Assembly: GCF_900100005.1 (NCBI RefSeq) | Contig: NZ_FNEB01000001.1 | Location: 1-64,000, forward strand | Reading direction: 5' to 3' | DNA length: 64,000 nt | Source of the DNA: Lutimaribacter saemankumensis | Lineage (GTDB): Bacteria; Pseudomonadota; Alphaproteobacteria; Rhodobacterales; Rhodobacteraceae | In this document: positions 7,984 to 15,651 of the stretch, piece after piece | Layout: every line of letters starts with the position of its first letter | Numbering within the stretch: the first letter of the stretch is position 1 | Made by a program: the position numbers and the translations under genes | The notes under the pieces: generated by a model | Told to the model about the DNA's origin: nothing | Database searches by the model: none | The model's input: the letters and a program-made list of their open reading frames with translations, nothing else

Positions 7984-8726
7984 CAGATCGACCAGCCGCC
8001 ATCCACGGCAAAGGCTTGCCCCGTAGTGAATGCCGACAGATCGCCCGCAAGATAACAGACCATTTCGGCGATTTCCTCGGGCTTGCCGAGTCGCCCCATG
8101 GGCTGGCGGTCCTTGAAAGCGGCCAACGCCTTGTCGAAATCGCCGGTGGCCTTCAGCCGATCCTCGAGCGAGGGGCTTTGCACCGTACCGGGGCAGATCG
8201 CGTTGCAGCGGATGCCGGCAGTCACGTAATCTGCGGCGATGGCCTTGGTCATGCCGATGATCGCCGCCTTGGATGCGCCATAGGCAAAGCGCCGCGGCGC
8301 GCCCTTTTCACTGGAAACGATCGAAGCGATGTTGACGATAGACCCGTTCCCCTGTTCCAGCATTCCCGGCAGGGCGGCTTTCGTGACACGGAAAAGCGCC
8401 TTGGCGTTCAGGTCGAACGACCTGTCCCATGCATCGTCGTCACAATCGAGGATCGTGCCGTCATGCACCCAGCCCGCGCAATTCACCAGGATTTGCAGCG
8501 GCGGCAAGGATGTGATCAGCGCATCGACCGCGTCTGCGTCCAGCACGTCAAGGCGTTGCGCAGAGATCCCATCCACCTGTGCGGCAAGGGTCTCGACCGC
8601 GGCGCCGTCGATATCGGTTGCCACGACAGCGGCCCCGCGCGCGGCCAGCGCCTCGGCGGATGCGCGACCTATTCCATTCGCGGCTGCCGTGACGAAGGCG
8701 GTTTTTCCTGCAAGTGTTTGTTCCAT
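7983..8726 (-). CDS. SDR dehydrogenase, BDH2/2-keto-3-deoxy-fuconate type
   Basis: The 247-residue classical SDR has TAAANGIG for NAD binding, NCAGW, and a catalytic SIVSSEKG..YGASK. Its pattern GTILDCDDDAWDRSFDLN, RCNAICPGTVQSPSLEDRL and IDGGW-like end (VDGGWSI) closely follows the BDH2/DHRS6 group. In bacteria that group includes 2-keto-3-deoxy-L-fuconate dehydrogenases of the non-phosphorylative deoxyhexose pathway. It would oxidise a 2-keto-3-deoxy acid at C4 to a 2,4-diketo acid, the substrate type for the FAH-family hydrolase encoded at 19302. It sits between the KduD-like SDR (12-base gap) and the FMN dehydrogenase (1-base overlap). The exact sugar acid is not proven. Confidence 0.8.
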   Translation of the reverse strand: MEQTLAGKTAFVTAAANGIGRASAEALAARGAAVVATDIDGAAVETLAAQVDGISAQRLDVLDADAVDALITSLPPLQILVNCAGWVHDGTILDCDDDAWDRSFDLNAKALFRVTKAALPGMLEQGNGSIVNIASIVSSEKGAPRRFAYGASKAAIIGMTKAIAADYVTAGIRCNAICPGTVQSPSLEDRLKATGDFDKALAAFKDRQPMGRLGKPEEIAEMVCYLAGDLSAFTTGQAFAVDGGWSI

Positions 8727-8738
8727 GATCTTTCTCTA

Positions 8739-9503
8739 CTATCGGGCCAGCCAACCGCCATCGACCGTCACGACGCTGCCGTGGCAGTAGGTGGCGGCAT
8801 CCGAGGCTAGGAAAACGGCGGCGCCGGCGATTTCGGATGGTTCAGCGAAACGTCCTGCCGGGATGCGGTCCAGCAAGGCTTTGGATCGTTCGGGGTCGTC
8901 GCGCAGGGCCTGCGTGTTGTCCGTTGCGGTGTAACCCGGGGCCAGGGCGTTGACGTTGATCCCCAGAGGGGCCCATTCGTTGCACAATGCCCGCGTCAGT
9001 CCGATAACGGCGTGCTTGCTGGAGGCATAGGCCGGTACGCGCAGCCCGCCTTGCGACCCGAGCACCGATGCCACGATGATGATCTTGCCCGCGTTCTGCG
9101 CGATCATCCTGCGCCCGGCGGCCTGGGACAGCAGCCAGACGCTGTCCAGGTTCACCGACAGCACGCGCCGCCAGTCTTCAAGTGGCATTTCGGCCGAGTC
9201 CTCGCGATGTATGATCCCGGCGTTGTTCACCAGAATGTCGAGACCACCAAGCGCATCGACCGCAAAGCCGATCACCTCTTCCGCAGCGGCCTCGTCCATG
9301 GAGGTGAAGTCCGCCTTGATCGCGGCAGCGTTGCGCCCCATGGCTCGGATTTCGTCCAGCACCTGTTGAGGCGCGTGACTGCGATAGGTCAGGGCCACAT
9401 CGGCGCCGGCTGCGGCAAGTCCAAGGGCGATACCCTTGCCGATCCCGGTTGCGCCGCCTGTGACCAGTGCCTTGCGGCCGTTCAGATCGAATGGATCGCT
9501 CAT
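8739..9503 (-). CDS. KduD-like SDR (2-dehydro-3-deoxy-gluconate 5-dehydrogenase type)
   Basis: This 254-residue SDR is very like KduD along its length: FDLNGRKALVTGGATGIG, NNAGIIHREDSAEM, the catalytic Ser..Tyr..Lys in SVLGSQGGLRVPAYASSK, GYTATDNTQALRDDPERS, DRIPAGRF, and the ending VDGGWLAR. KduD reversibly oxidises or reduces C5 of deoxy-keto sugar acids from pectin breakdown. No pectin genes lie nearby, so here it probably acts on the sugar acid handled by this island. It is three bases downstream of the creatinase-like gene. Confidence 0.85.
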   Translation of the reverse strand: MSDPFDLNGRKALVTGGATGIGKGIALGLAAAGADVALTYRSHAPQQVLDEIRAMGRNAAAIKADFTSMDEAAAEEVIGFAVDALGGLDILVNNAGIIHREDSAEMPLEDWRRVLSVNLDSVWLLSQAAGRRMIAQNAGKIIIVASVLGSQGGLRVPAYASSKHAVIGLTRALCNEWAPLGINVNALAPGYTATDNTQALRDDPERSKALLDRIPAGRFAEPSEIAGAAVFLASDAATYCHGSVVTVDGGWLAR

Positions 9504-9506
9504 CGT

Positions 9507-10805
9507 TCAGTACCGGTTCGCGATGGGAAGTTCTTCGGCCGGGAAAAGGGATATGACCTCGCAACCCGTTTCGGTTACGACGACTTCCTCCTCGATCCGC
9601 GCGGCCGAATAGCCGTCGGCGGCGGGGCAGTAGGTCTCCAACGCGAAGACCATGCCGGTCTGAATCTCCATCGGGTGGTCAAGCGACACCGCACGGCTGA
9701 TGATCGGACGTTCGTGTAGAGCCAGCCCAAGCCCATGGCCGAATTGAAGGCCGAATGCCGCATCCTCGTTGGGAAAGCCGAACTCCTCCGCCTTTGGCCA
9801 GGCCTGTGCCACGACATCCGTCGTCACGCCGGGCCGGATAAGGTCGATCGACGCATCTATCCATTCGCGGGCCTTCACATAGGCGTCGTTCTGCGCCGAG
9901 GTCGCCTTGCCGATGTTGAAGGTCCGGTAATAGCAGGTGCGATACCCCTGATATGACTGGAGAATATCAAAGAACGCCTGGTCGCCGGGGCGGAACAACC
10001 GGTCGGTGAAGTTGTGCGGATGCGGGTTGCAACGTTCGCCCGAAATGGCGTTGATTGCCTCGACATCGTCCGACCCCATCTCATAGAGCATCTTGTTTGA
10101 GAGGGCGACGATGTCGTTCTCACGCACGCCCGGTTTCAGCTCTTCATAGATCATGTGGTAGACGCCATCGACCATGCTGGCCGCCTGGGTCAGCAACTGG
10201 ATTTCGTCCCAGTTCTTGATTTCGCGTGCCGCCAGCATGATCTGCTGGCCGTCGACCACCTCGAGACCTTCTTCCCGCAGGGCGTGGAACATCGCGGTTT
10301 CGGCATAATCGACGCCGACGGGCATGTCGCCCATACCCGCGTCGCGGATCAGCCCAGCGATCTGCTTTGCGTATTTCTTCATCAGGCCGAATTCGGGCGG
10401 AATCGTTCCGCGCATACCGACCACGCCGGCCAGGCAATGGCTGGGCTCCAGCCAGTCGGAATACATCTGGTGGTGCACCGCGGCGGAACCGAAATCCCAG
10501 ACGTAGGGGCTGTCATCCCCGGTCAGCAGGCAGAAACGGCACATCTTGTCCCGTTCCCATTCTCCGATCTTCGTGGCCGAGACATAGCGGATGTTGTTCA
10601 CGTCGAACAAAAGCAGCGTGCCTGCGTTGGAGTTCTGCAGGGCCTGACGCGTCCGCGCCAGGCGATAGCGGCGCAGGCGGTCGTGGTCGATACGGCGCTC
10701 GAAATCGACCGAGGTGTGTCCCCAGGCGGGCAGGCGGTCACGCCATTCCCAGTTGGGCTCCAGATCCTGCGGTGTAAGCATGTTGGGCATGAGTGCGCGT
10801 GACAT
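9507..10805 (-). CDS. M24/creatinase-like pita-bread enzyme without canonical metal site
   Basis: The 432-residue protein has the two-domain layout of aminopeptidase P and creatinase: an N-terminal domain (LLFDVNNIRYVSATKIGEWE) and a C-terminal pita-bread domain (about residues 190-430). The histidines in FGHGLGLALHERP and the two glutamates in FALETYCP and RIEEEVVVTE are kept. However, the region that carries two metal-ligand aspartates in peptidases reads FFDILQSYQGYRTCYYRTF, so the second Asp is replaced. Creatinase shows a similar loss and is metal-free. It is therefore probably not a peptidase, but a C-N hydrolase or another enzyme for the island's substrate. The start ATG follows AAAGGAG at good spacing. 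Confidence 0.75.
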   Translation of the reverse strand: MSRALMPNMLTPQDLEPNWEWRDRLPAWGHTSVDFERRIDHDRLRRYRLARTRQALQNSNAGTLLLFDVNNIRYVSATKIGEWERDKMCRFCLLTGDDSPYVWDFGSAAVHHQMYSDWLEPSHCLAGVVGMRGTIPPEFGLMKKYAKQIAGLIRDAGMGDMPVGVDYAETAMFHALREEGLEVVDGQQIMLAAREIKNWDEIQLLTQAASMVDGVYHMIYEELKPGVRENDIVALSNKMLYEMGSDDVEAINAISGERCNPHPHNFTDRLFRPGDQAFFDILQSYQGYRTCYYRTFNIGKATSAQNDAYVKAREWIDASIDLIRPGVTTDVVAQAWPKAEEFGFPNEDAAFGLQFGHGLGLALHERPIISRAVSLDHPMEIQTGMVFALETYCPAADGYSAARIEEEVVVTETGCEVISLFPAEELPIANRY

Positions 10806-10873
10806 GAAGGGCTCCTTTCGGGTGCCGTGAATGACGCCCGGTTTCTGAGTGGTAATTGATGGAAATCAAGTGG

Positions 10874-11683
10874 TTACTGGATGCACCAGCCGCCATCGAT
10901 ATGGATCATCTGGCCTGTCATGTAGTCGCTGTCGTCGCTGGCCAGGAAGGACGCGGTTCCGGTTATGTCTTCGGGATAGCTGACCCGCTTGATCTGCAGC
11001 GCGTCGCGGACGATGTCGTCATAGGCTTGGCCTTCACGCTCTTTGAATCCGATATCGACAAGATCCTTGTCCAGTTGTTCCCACAAGGGGGTGACGACCA
11101 CACCTGGCGCATATCCGTTGACGGTGATGTTGTGTTCGGCCAGGCCGATTGCGCCGCAATGGGTCAGGGCCAGGCAGCCGTATTTCGACGTGCAGTAGAC
11201 CGTCACATCGACGAGGGGCTTGCGCGACGCGATGCTGCCTACGTTGATCAGCTTGTAGGGATGGTTCTCCATCGGGCCCTGCGCGATCATCTGCCTGGCC
11301 GTTTCCTGCATGCCCAGCCACATCGCCTTGGTGTTAACGTTCATGATCATGTCCCAGTTGTCTTCATCGATATCCATGAAGAACCGGGGCTTGTTCAGGC
11401 CCGCGTTGAACAGCCCTACGTTGATCGACCCGAAAGCTTCGACCGTGGCCGCGACGGCGGCGGCGTTGTCTTCGCGCTTGGTCACGTCCATCTTGACGGC
11501 GATCGCCTTGCCGTTGCCGGCGGAATTGATCTTGTCGGCCACTTTCTGCGCTTCGTCCCCATCGAGATCTCCGATACAGACATTGGCGCCCTGCGCGGCA
11601 AAGGCCTCGGCATTGGCGGCCCCCATGCCGCGGGCGGCACCGGTTATCAGGATGTTCTTGCCTTTAAGGCGATTGGGGTCCAT
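10874..11683 (-). CDS. SDR dehydrogenase, polyol-dehydrogenase-like
   Basis: The 269-residue classical SDR has TGAARGMG, NAGLNKPRFFMDI and a catalytic SIASRKPLVDVTVYCTSK, with a C-terminal MTGQMIHIDGGW. It is paralogous to the SDR at 14782-15579; both share NKP.FMDI/V, the block AEHNITVNGYAPGVVVTPLWEQ and an insertion before the end. The APGVV..WEQ.D pattern recalls sorbitol/galactitol dehydrogenases, so a sugar or polyol oxidation at the entry of the pathway is likely. The open frame continues far upstream, but ATG 11681-11683 with AGGAGGAG is the clear start. It lies 20 bases after the fusion regulator and 68 before the creatinase-like gene. Confidence 0.85.
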   Translation of the reverse strand: MDPNRLKGKNILITGAARGMGAANAEAFAAQGANVCIGDLDGDEAQKVADKINSAGNGKAIAVKMDVTKREDNAAAVAATVEAFGSINVGLFNAGLNKPRFFMDIDEDNWDMIMNVNTKAMWLGMQETARQMIAQGPMENHPYKLINVGSIASRKPLVDVTVYCTSKYGCLALTHCGAIGLAEHNITVNGYAPGVVVTPLWEQLDKDLVDIGFKEREGQAYDDIVRDALQIKRVSYPEDITGTASFLASDDSDYMTGQMIHIDGGWCIQ

Positions 11684-11703
11684 GGGCTCTCCTCCTAAAG
11701 TCA

Positions 11704-13530
11704 CTATGTCCCGTTTTTGTCTATCAGCGCGTCTGCCTGGGTTTGTGCATTGCGCAATGCCTCGCGGGGGGATTTGATACCTCGCAGCATGTCGTGGAAT
11801 TCTTCGCCGCAAATGCGGATGATCGGCACGATCTCGGGCACGGGCGGGCGCGGCCAGAACTGAAGCTCGTCGTGCCATGACATGGCGTCTATCGCTTCGA
11901 AGATTTGCGAGGTCTGACGCACCTCGGGGTCGGCTCCGACAGAATAGCGCGGGTTGGTGCGGCTGCCGTTCTGGACATAGAGTTTCTGTGCCTCGGGCGA
12001 GGTAAAGACCGTCAATGCCTCGACTGCGGCGGGCACGCGCTCGGGCGCCAGGTTTGCCGGTATGCCCATCACGTAACCGCCCACCGGCGCAATCGGGTTG
12101 GCGCCGGGCCCGTGGGGGTGGGGCAGGTAGCCGGTCTGCCCACGGGCGGGCGAGTTCTCGTCCAGCTCGAAATACGGGGCCAGCAGCGTGTAGCCGTACG
12201 CCATCGCGATATTGCCCGCCGCATAGGGGCGGACACGCTCGTACCACGACATCGAAAGGATGCCGGGCGGCGAGTAATTCAACATTTCCAGCAGGAACTC
12301 AGCGGCCCGCAAGCCGGCCTCGGTGTCGATCGTGGGGCGGTAATCTCCTTGTGCCAGATCGTCGGTGTCGAACCCGCCGGCGATTTCGGCAAGGTCCAGG
12401 ACGGGCTGACCGAAATCCGCCATCGTCATCAAAACCGTGTGCCCCAAGGCCGTTCCGCGCGCAGCGTTCCAGGCGATGCCGTAGCGGCCCTGCCGCGGGT
12501 CATGAAGGACGCGCGCGGCTTCCAGCAGGGCATCTGTGGTTCCGGGCGGCTCAAGCCCGGCCTCGGCAAAGAGGTCGCGGCGATAAAACAGCAATTCCGG
12601 CGTGGTCTGGGCCGGCACGCCGTATGCGCGCCCACCCCAATGTGCAGCCTTCCAGCCGGCGGTGTGGAAATCCGCAGGATCGAGCCGCGCGAGGTCCATC
12701 ACCTGATCAAGCGGCATCAGCACGTTCTTTTCGGCGAACTCTCCGATCCAGGGCAGATCGACGGCGATGATATCGTAGCGGCTGGCGGACCGTTCTGCAT
12801 TCCGCAGCGCTTCTTCGCGCAGTCGGTCGATCGAAAAGGCACGTTGACTGATCTGGGTGCCAATGACCTGTTCGAATTGGCATTTCAGATTTTCCATAAC
12901 CATGAAGGTCGGGTCGCCATGCACCAGGACACGGATGCCGCCGGGGACTTTCAGTGGCTGGCTGCGCACACGCAGCGGGGGAATGGACTGAGCAGCGGCG
13001 TAGCTTCCGCCGAAATAGTAGTCCTTGGTGTCCTGCGCGCGCTTGCGCCCGCCAAAGCGGGCTTCGGTCATGCGGCGCACACGGCCTGAAAGCTGCATCC
13101 ACTGATCCAGCAACCTGTCGCTGGGGTGCATGGAAAAGCTCTTGCCGGATTTGGTGCGCGGGCGCTGTTCGATCAGGCCGGCCTCGATCATCTCTTTCAT
13201 GCGGCGATTGGCGGTGGCGTAGGGCACGCGACTGGCATCTATCAGCGACGTCGGGGTCACTGTCTTCGCCTCGAAATGGCCAAGCAGCAAATGCAAAGCC
13301 ATGCGCAGATGTGCATTCGGCGCGATGATATCCAGCGCATCTTCAAGCTCGTCGCTCAGGTCTTCGAGGAAGGACAGAACCTCGAGCGACTCGGTCTTCG
13401 TCTGCGGCGAGACCGGGCTGGCGTGATCATGTGTCCTTCGAACGTTCATTTGCCTTGCGGGCCTCTTCCGGTGCTGCGCCTGACCCGACGGTTCGGGTTT
13501 ATTCGGATCAGATGATTTGAACTCACTCAC
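11704..13530 (-). CDS. fusion regulator: winged helix plus ABC solute-binding domain
   Basis: The 608-residue protein has no signal peptide. A polar tail is followed by a winged helix-turn-helix (about residues 75-145: PTSLIDASRVPYATANRRMKEM..LIEQRPRTKSGKS) and then an entire family-1 extracellular solute-binding domain (about 195-600). The second part shows IAVDLPWIGEFAEKNVLMPLD, AYGVPAQTTPELLFYRRDLFAEAG and SPEAQKLYVQNGS, as in CUT1-type sugar-binding proteins. The best reading is a cytoplasmic one-component sensor that binds an imported sugar with a domain borrowed from periplasmic receptors. It heads the minus-strand catabolic operon and is divergent from the importer operon, with repeated CAAAATG motifs between. 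Repressor or activator mode is not known. Confidence 0.8.
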   Translation of the reverse strand: MSEFKSSDPNKPEPSGQAQHRKRPARQMNVRRTHDHASPVSPQTKTESLEVLSFLEDLSDELEDALDIIAPNAHLRMALHLLLGHFEAKTVTPTSLIDASRVPYATANRRMKEMIEAGLIEQRPRTKSGKSFSMHPSDRLLDQWMQLSGRVRRMTEARFGGRKRAQDTKDYYFGGSYAAAQSIPPLRVRSQPLKVPGGIRVLVHGDPTFMVMENLKCQFEQVIGTQISQRAFSIDRLREEALRNAERSASRYDIIAVDLPWIGEFAEKNVLMPLDQVMDLARLDPADFHTAGWKAAHWGGRAYGVPAQTTPELLFYRRDLFAEAGLEPPGTTDALLEAARVLHDPRQGRYGIAWNAARGTALGHTVLMTMADFGQPVLDLAEIAGGFDTDDLAQGDYRPTIDTEAGLRAAEFLLEMLNYSPPGILSMSWYERVRPYAAGNIAMAYGYTLLAPYFELDENSPARGQTGYLPHPHGPGANPIAPVGGYVMGIPANLAPERVPAAVEALTVFTSPEAQKLYVQNGSRTNPRYSVGADPEVRQTSQIFEAIDAMSWHDELQFWPRPPVPEIVPIIRICGEEFHDMLRGIKSPREALRNAQTQADALIDKNGT

Positions 13531-13537
13531 GCGCTTT

Positions 13538-13640
13538 CCCTTTCAAAATGTCCAAAATGAAGCTCCACCGTACCGGGAAATGAATCCATTACGGATATAA
13601 AATTATCCAAAATGGATAATGTTGTTGCATTTTGAAAAGG
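13538..13640. promoter_or_regulatory. operator region with repeated CAAAATG and palindrome
   Basis: Between the fusion regulator and the importer operon lies a perfect dyad ATTATCC-aaaat-GGATAAT (13602-13620). Around it CAAAATG occurs at 13544-13550, 13553-13559 and 13608-13614, and inverted as CATTTTG at 13628-13634. The outermost copies form an inverted pair, CCCTTTCAAAATG (13538-13550) and CATTTTGAAAAGG (13628-13640). The first two copies are nine bases apart. This is the likely binding region of the HTH-solute-binding protein, able to govern both operons. Confidence 0.65.
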
Positions 13641-13751
13641 TGGAAAACGGCAGTCTTAGGAACATCATTCGCAGTGACGGATGATGGCTGGCGTCCGGGA
13701 GGGACGCTCGGGAGAGATAACATGCCGGCAACGACCGGGAGGAGATTCACA

Positions 13752-14699
13752 ATGAAGATTCGCACTGCTCTTGCAGCAACCACGGCAATCCTGCTGGCTG
13801 GTGTTGCATCCGCTGAAACCATGAAGATCGGCATCACGCAAAACAACGTCGGCGTGGACAGCTACCAGACCACCTATGAAAAAGCGTTCATTGCCGCCGC
13901 GGACGCCAACGACGCGGTGGAAACCGTCGTTCTGGATGCCGGTGGGGACGTCGCGCGCCAGATCGCGCAAATGGAAGACCTGATCCAACAGGAAGTCGAT
14001 GCCATCATCATCTGGCCGACCAACGGCGAAGCCGTGATCCCGGCGGTCCGCAAGGCGCACAAGGCCGGTATCCCGGTCATCGTCACCAACTCGAACATCG
14101 CCGAGCAAGGCTTTGATTTCGTGAAGTCGTTTTCTGGCCCGGACAACATCACCCAAGGTGCGCGCTCGGCAGAAATCATGTGCGACAAGTTCAAGGACAT
14201 GGGTATCGAAAACGAAGCAAAGGTCGTGCACATCACCGGTCAGCCTGGATACACCACCGCCATCGAGCGTGCGAAGGGTTTTGAGGATCGTCTGCCCGAG
14301 GTCTGTCCCGACGTGACGATCATCGACACCCAGCCGGGCGACTGGAACCGCGAAAAGTCACAGCAGGTGATGGAAGCGTTCCTGGTAAAGTACGACGATA
14401 TCGACGGCGTCTATGCCGGTGATGACAACATGGGCGTGGGTGCTTTGAACGCCGCCAAGGCCGCAGGTCGCGATGGCATCATCTTCGTGGGCGCCACGAA
14501 TTTTGCAGTCGGCTACGAGGCGATGGCGGCAGGCGAGTACTGGGGCTCGATTTACCAGTCGCCGGTCGATGACGCCGAGGCCGCGCTGCAGACGGCTATC
14601 GATATCCTGTCGGGCAAGGACGTACCCTTCCTGAACTACTTCGATACTCCCAAGATCACCCAGGACAATATGGGTGATTTCACGAAGCCGGTGTTCTGA
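13752..14699 (+). CDS. sugar ABC transporter periplasmic binding protein (RbsB-like)
   Basis: The 315-residue protein has a clear Sec signal peptide (MKIRTALAATTAILLAGVASA) and a periplasmic-binding type-1 fold: MKIGITQNNVGVDSYQTTYEKAF, then EVDAIIIWPTNGEAVIPAV, KAGIPVIVTNSN and DGVYAGDDNMGVGALNA. This is the receptor of a ribose-type (CUT2) importer with the two permeases and the duplicated ATPase downstream. The sugar cannot be read from the sequence. ATG 13752 is chosen because the signal peptide starts there and GGGAGGAGA lies just upstream. A strong hairpin follows the stop. Confidence 0.9.
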   Translation: MKIRTALAATTAILLAGVASAETMKIGITQNNVGVDSYQTTYEKAFIAAADANDAVETVVLDAGGDVARQIAQMEDLIQQEVDAIIIWPTNGEAVIPAVRKAHKAGIPVIVTNSNIAEQGFDFVKSFSGPDNITQGARSAEIMCDKFKDMGIENEAKVVHITGQPGYTTAIERAKGFEDRLPEVCPDVTIIDTQPGDWNREKSQQVMEAFLVKYDDIDGVYAGDDNMGVGALNAAKAAGRDGIIFVGATNFAVGYEAMAAGEYWGSIYQSPVDDAEAALQTAIDILSGKDVPFLNYFDTPKITQDNMGDFTKPVF

Positions 14700-14714
14700 T
14701 ACCGTCTTGTGCAG

Positions 14715-14744
14715 TGCGGGGCGCGGCAAGAAACGCGCCCCGCA
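14715..14744 (+). terminator. 11-bp hairpin after the sugar receptor gene
   Basis: TGCGGGGCGCG and CGCGCCCCGCA pair perfectly around an 8-base loop, 15 bases after the receptor stop and 37 before the next start. There is no U-tract. In binding-protein-dependent operons such stems usually hold back 3' decay or partly attenuate, so that receptor exceeds permease. Confidence 0.6.
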
Positions 14745-14781
14745 ACCCACCCAAAATGTTTCGTTCAGGAGGGACACGCAA

Positions 14782-15579
14782 ATGGGACGTGTGTCTGATC
14801 GTGTCTGCATTGTGACAGGCGCCGCGCAGGGTATTGGCCGCGCAATTGGTGAGGCGCTTCTCGATGAAGGGGCGATGGTCTGCTTCGCGGATATCAATGG
14901 TCAGAAGGTAGCCGAGGTCGCAGAAGCCAATCGCAGCCGCCTTAATGGCCGGGCGGGCAACGTGACCGCCCATGTTGTCGATGTGACCGACCGCGAACAG
15001 GTACGTGCCATGATCGCCCACACGGTCGAAACTTTCGGGCGGCTTGATGTCAAATTCAACAACGCCGGAGTGAACAAGCCCATGAACTTCATGGACGTCA
15101 CCGAGGCGAACTGGAATTTCATAATGGGTATCAACGGGTTGGGGTGCATGATTGGCATGCAGGAAGCAGCCCGCCAGATGATTGCGCAGGGCGGTGGGGG
15201 CAAGATCGTCAACACGGCCTCGGTCGCCAGCCGCCAGGGATTTGACAACGTCGCTCCGTATTGCGCATCGAAATGGGCTGTTGTCTCGTTGACCCAATCC
15301 GGGGCGCGCGACCTGGCGAGGCACAACATCACCGTCACCGGGTTCGCTCCGGGTGTGGTCGCCACCGAAATGTGGGAGCAGGTCGATCGGGATCTCATGG
15401 AGATCGGCGCTGCCGATCGTCCGGGCCAAGCGATGGAGGAGTTCTCGGCAGAGATTCTGAAGGGCCGTGTGGCCACCCCGGCCGACATTACCGGGACCAC
15501 AACGTTCCTCGCCTCTGCCGAAAGCGATTACATGACGGGGCAAATCGTTATGATCGACGGGGGGATGACACTCGTTTGA
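14782..15579 (+). CDS. SDR dehydrogenase, paralogue of the 10874 gene
   Basis: This 265-residue classical SDR begins VCIVTGAAQGIGRAIGEALL and has NNAGVNKPMNFMDV, the catalytic SVASRQGFDNVAPYCASK and an MTGQIVMIDGG end. It shares a lineage-specific NKP.(N/F)FMD insertion and the ITVTGFAPGVVATEMWEQ block with the minus-strand SDR at 10874-11683, so the two are duplicates with perhaps different positions or stereochemistry on one sugar. It lies inside the importer operon between receptor and permeases. ATG 14782 follows CAGGAGGG. Confidence 0.85.
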   Translation: MGRVSDRVCIVTGAAQGIGRAIGEALLDEGAMVCFADINGQKVAEVAEANRSRLNGRAGNVTAHVVDVTDREQVRAMIAHTVETFGRLDVKFNNAGVNKPMNFMDVTEANWNFIMGINGLGCMIGMQEAARQMIAQGGGGKIVNTASVASRQGFDNVAPYCASKWAVVSLTQSGARDLARHNITVTGFAPGVVATEMWEQVDRDLMEIGAADRPGQAMEEFSAEILKGRVATPADITGTTTFLASAESDYMTGQIVMIDGGMTLV

Positions 15580-15651
15580 CAGGCCCGCGTCGGCGGCAAG
15601 CGCCGGTGCCGGATATCGCAGACAGCGCTAACGACCCGAGGGAGGGGGAAG

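Noticed and set aside
9507-10805. DMSP lyase DddP or Xaa-Pro peptidase
   Set aside because: The fold is right, but the aspartate metal ligands needed in DddP and peptidases are not all present and the N-terminal sequence is different.
10874-12247. 457-residue version of the SDR at 10874
   Set aside because: The extra N-terminal part overlaps the fusion regulator in another frame; ATG 11683 with AGGAGGAG is the proper start.
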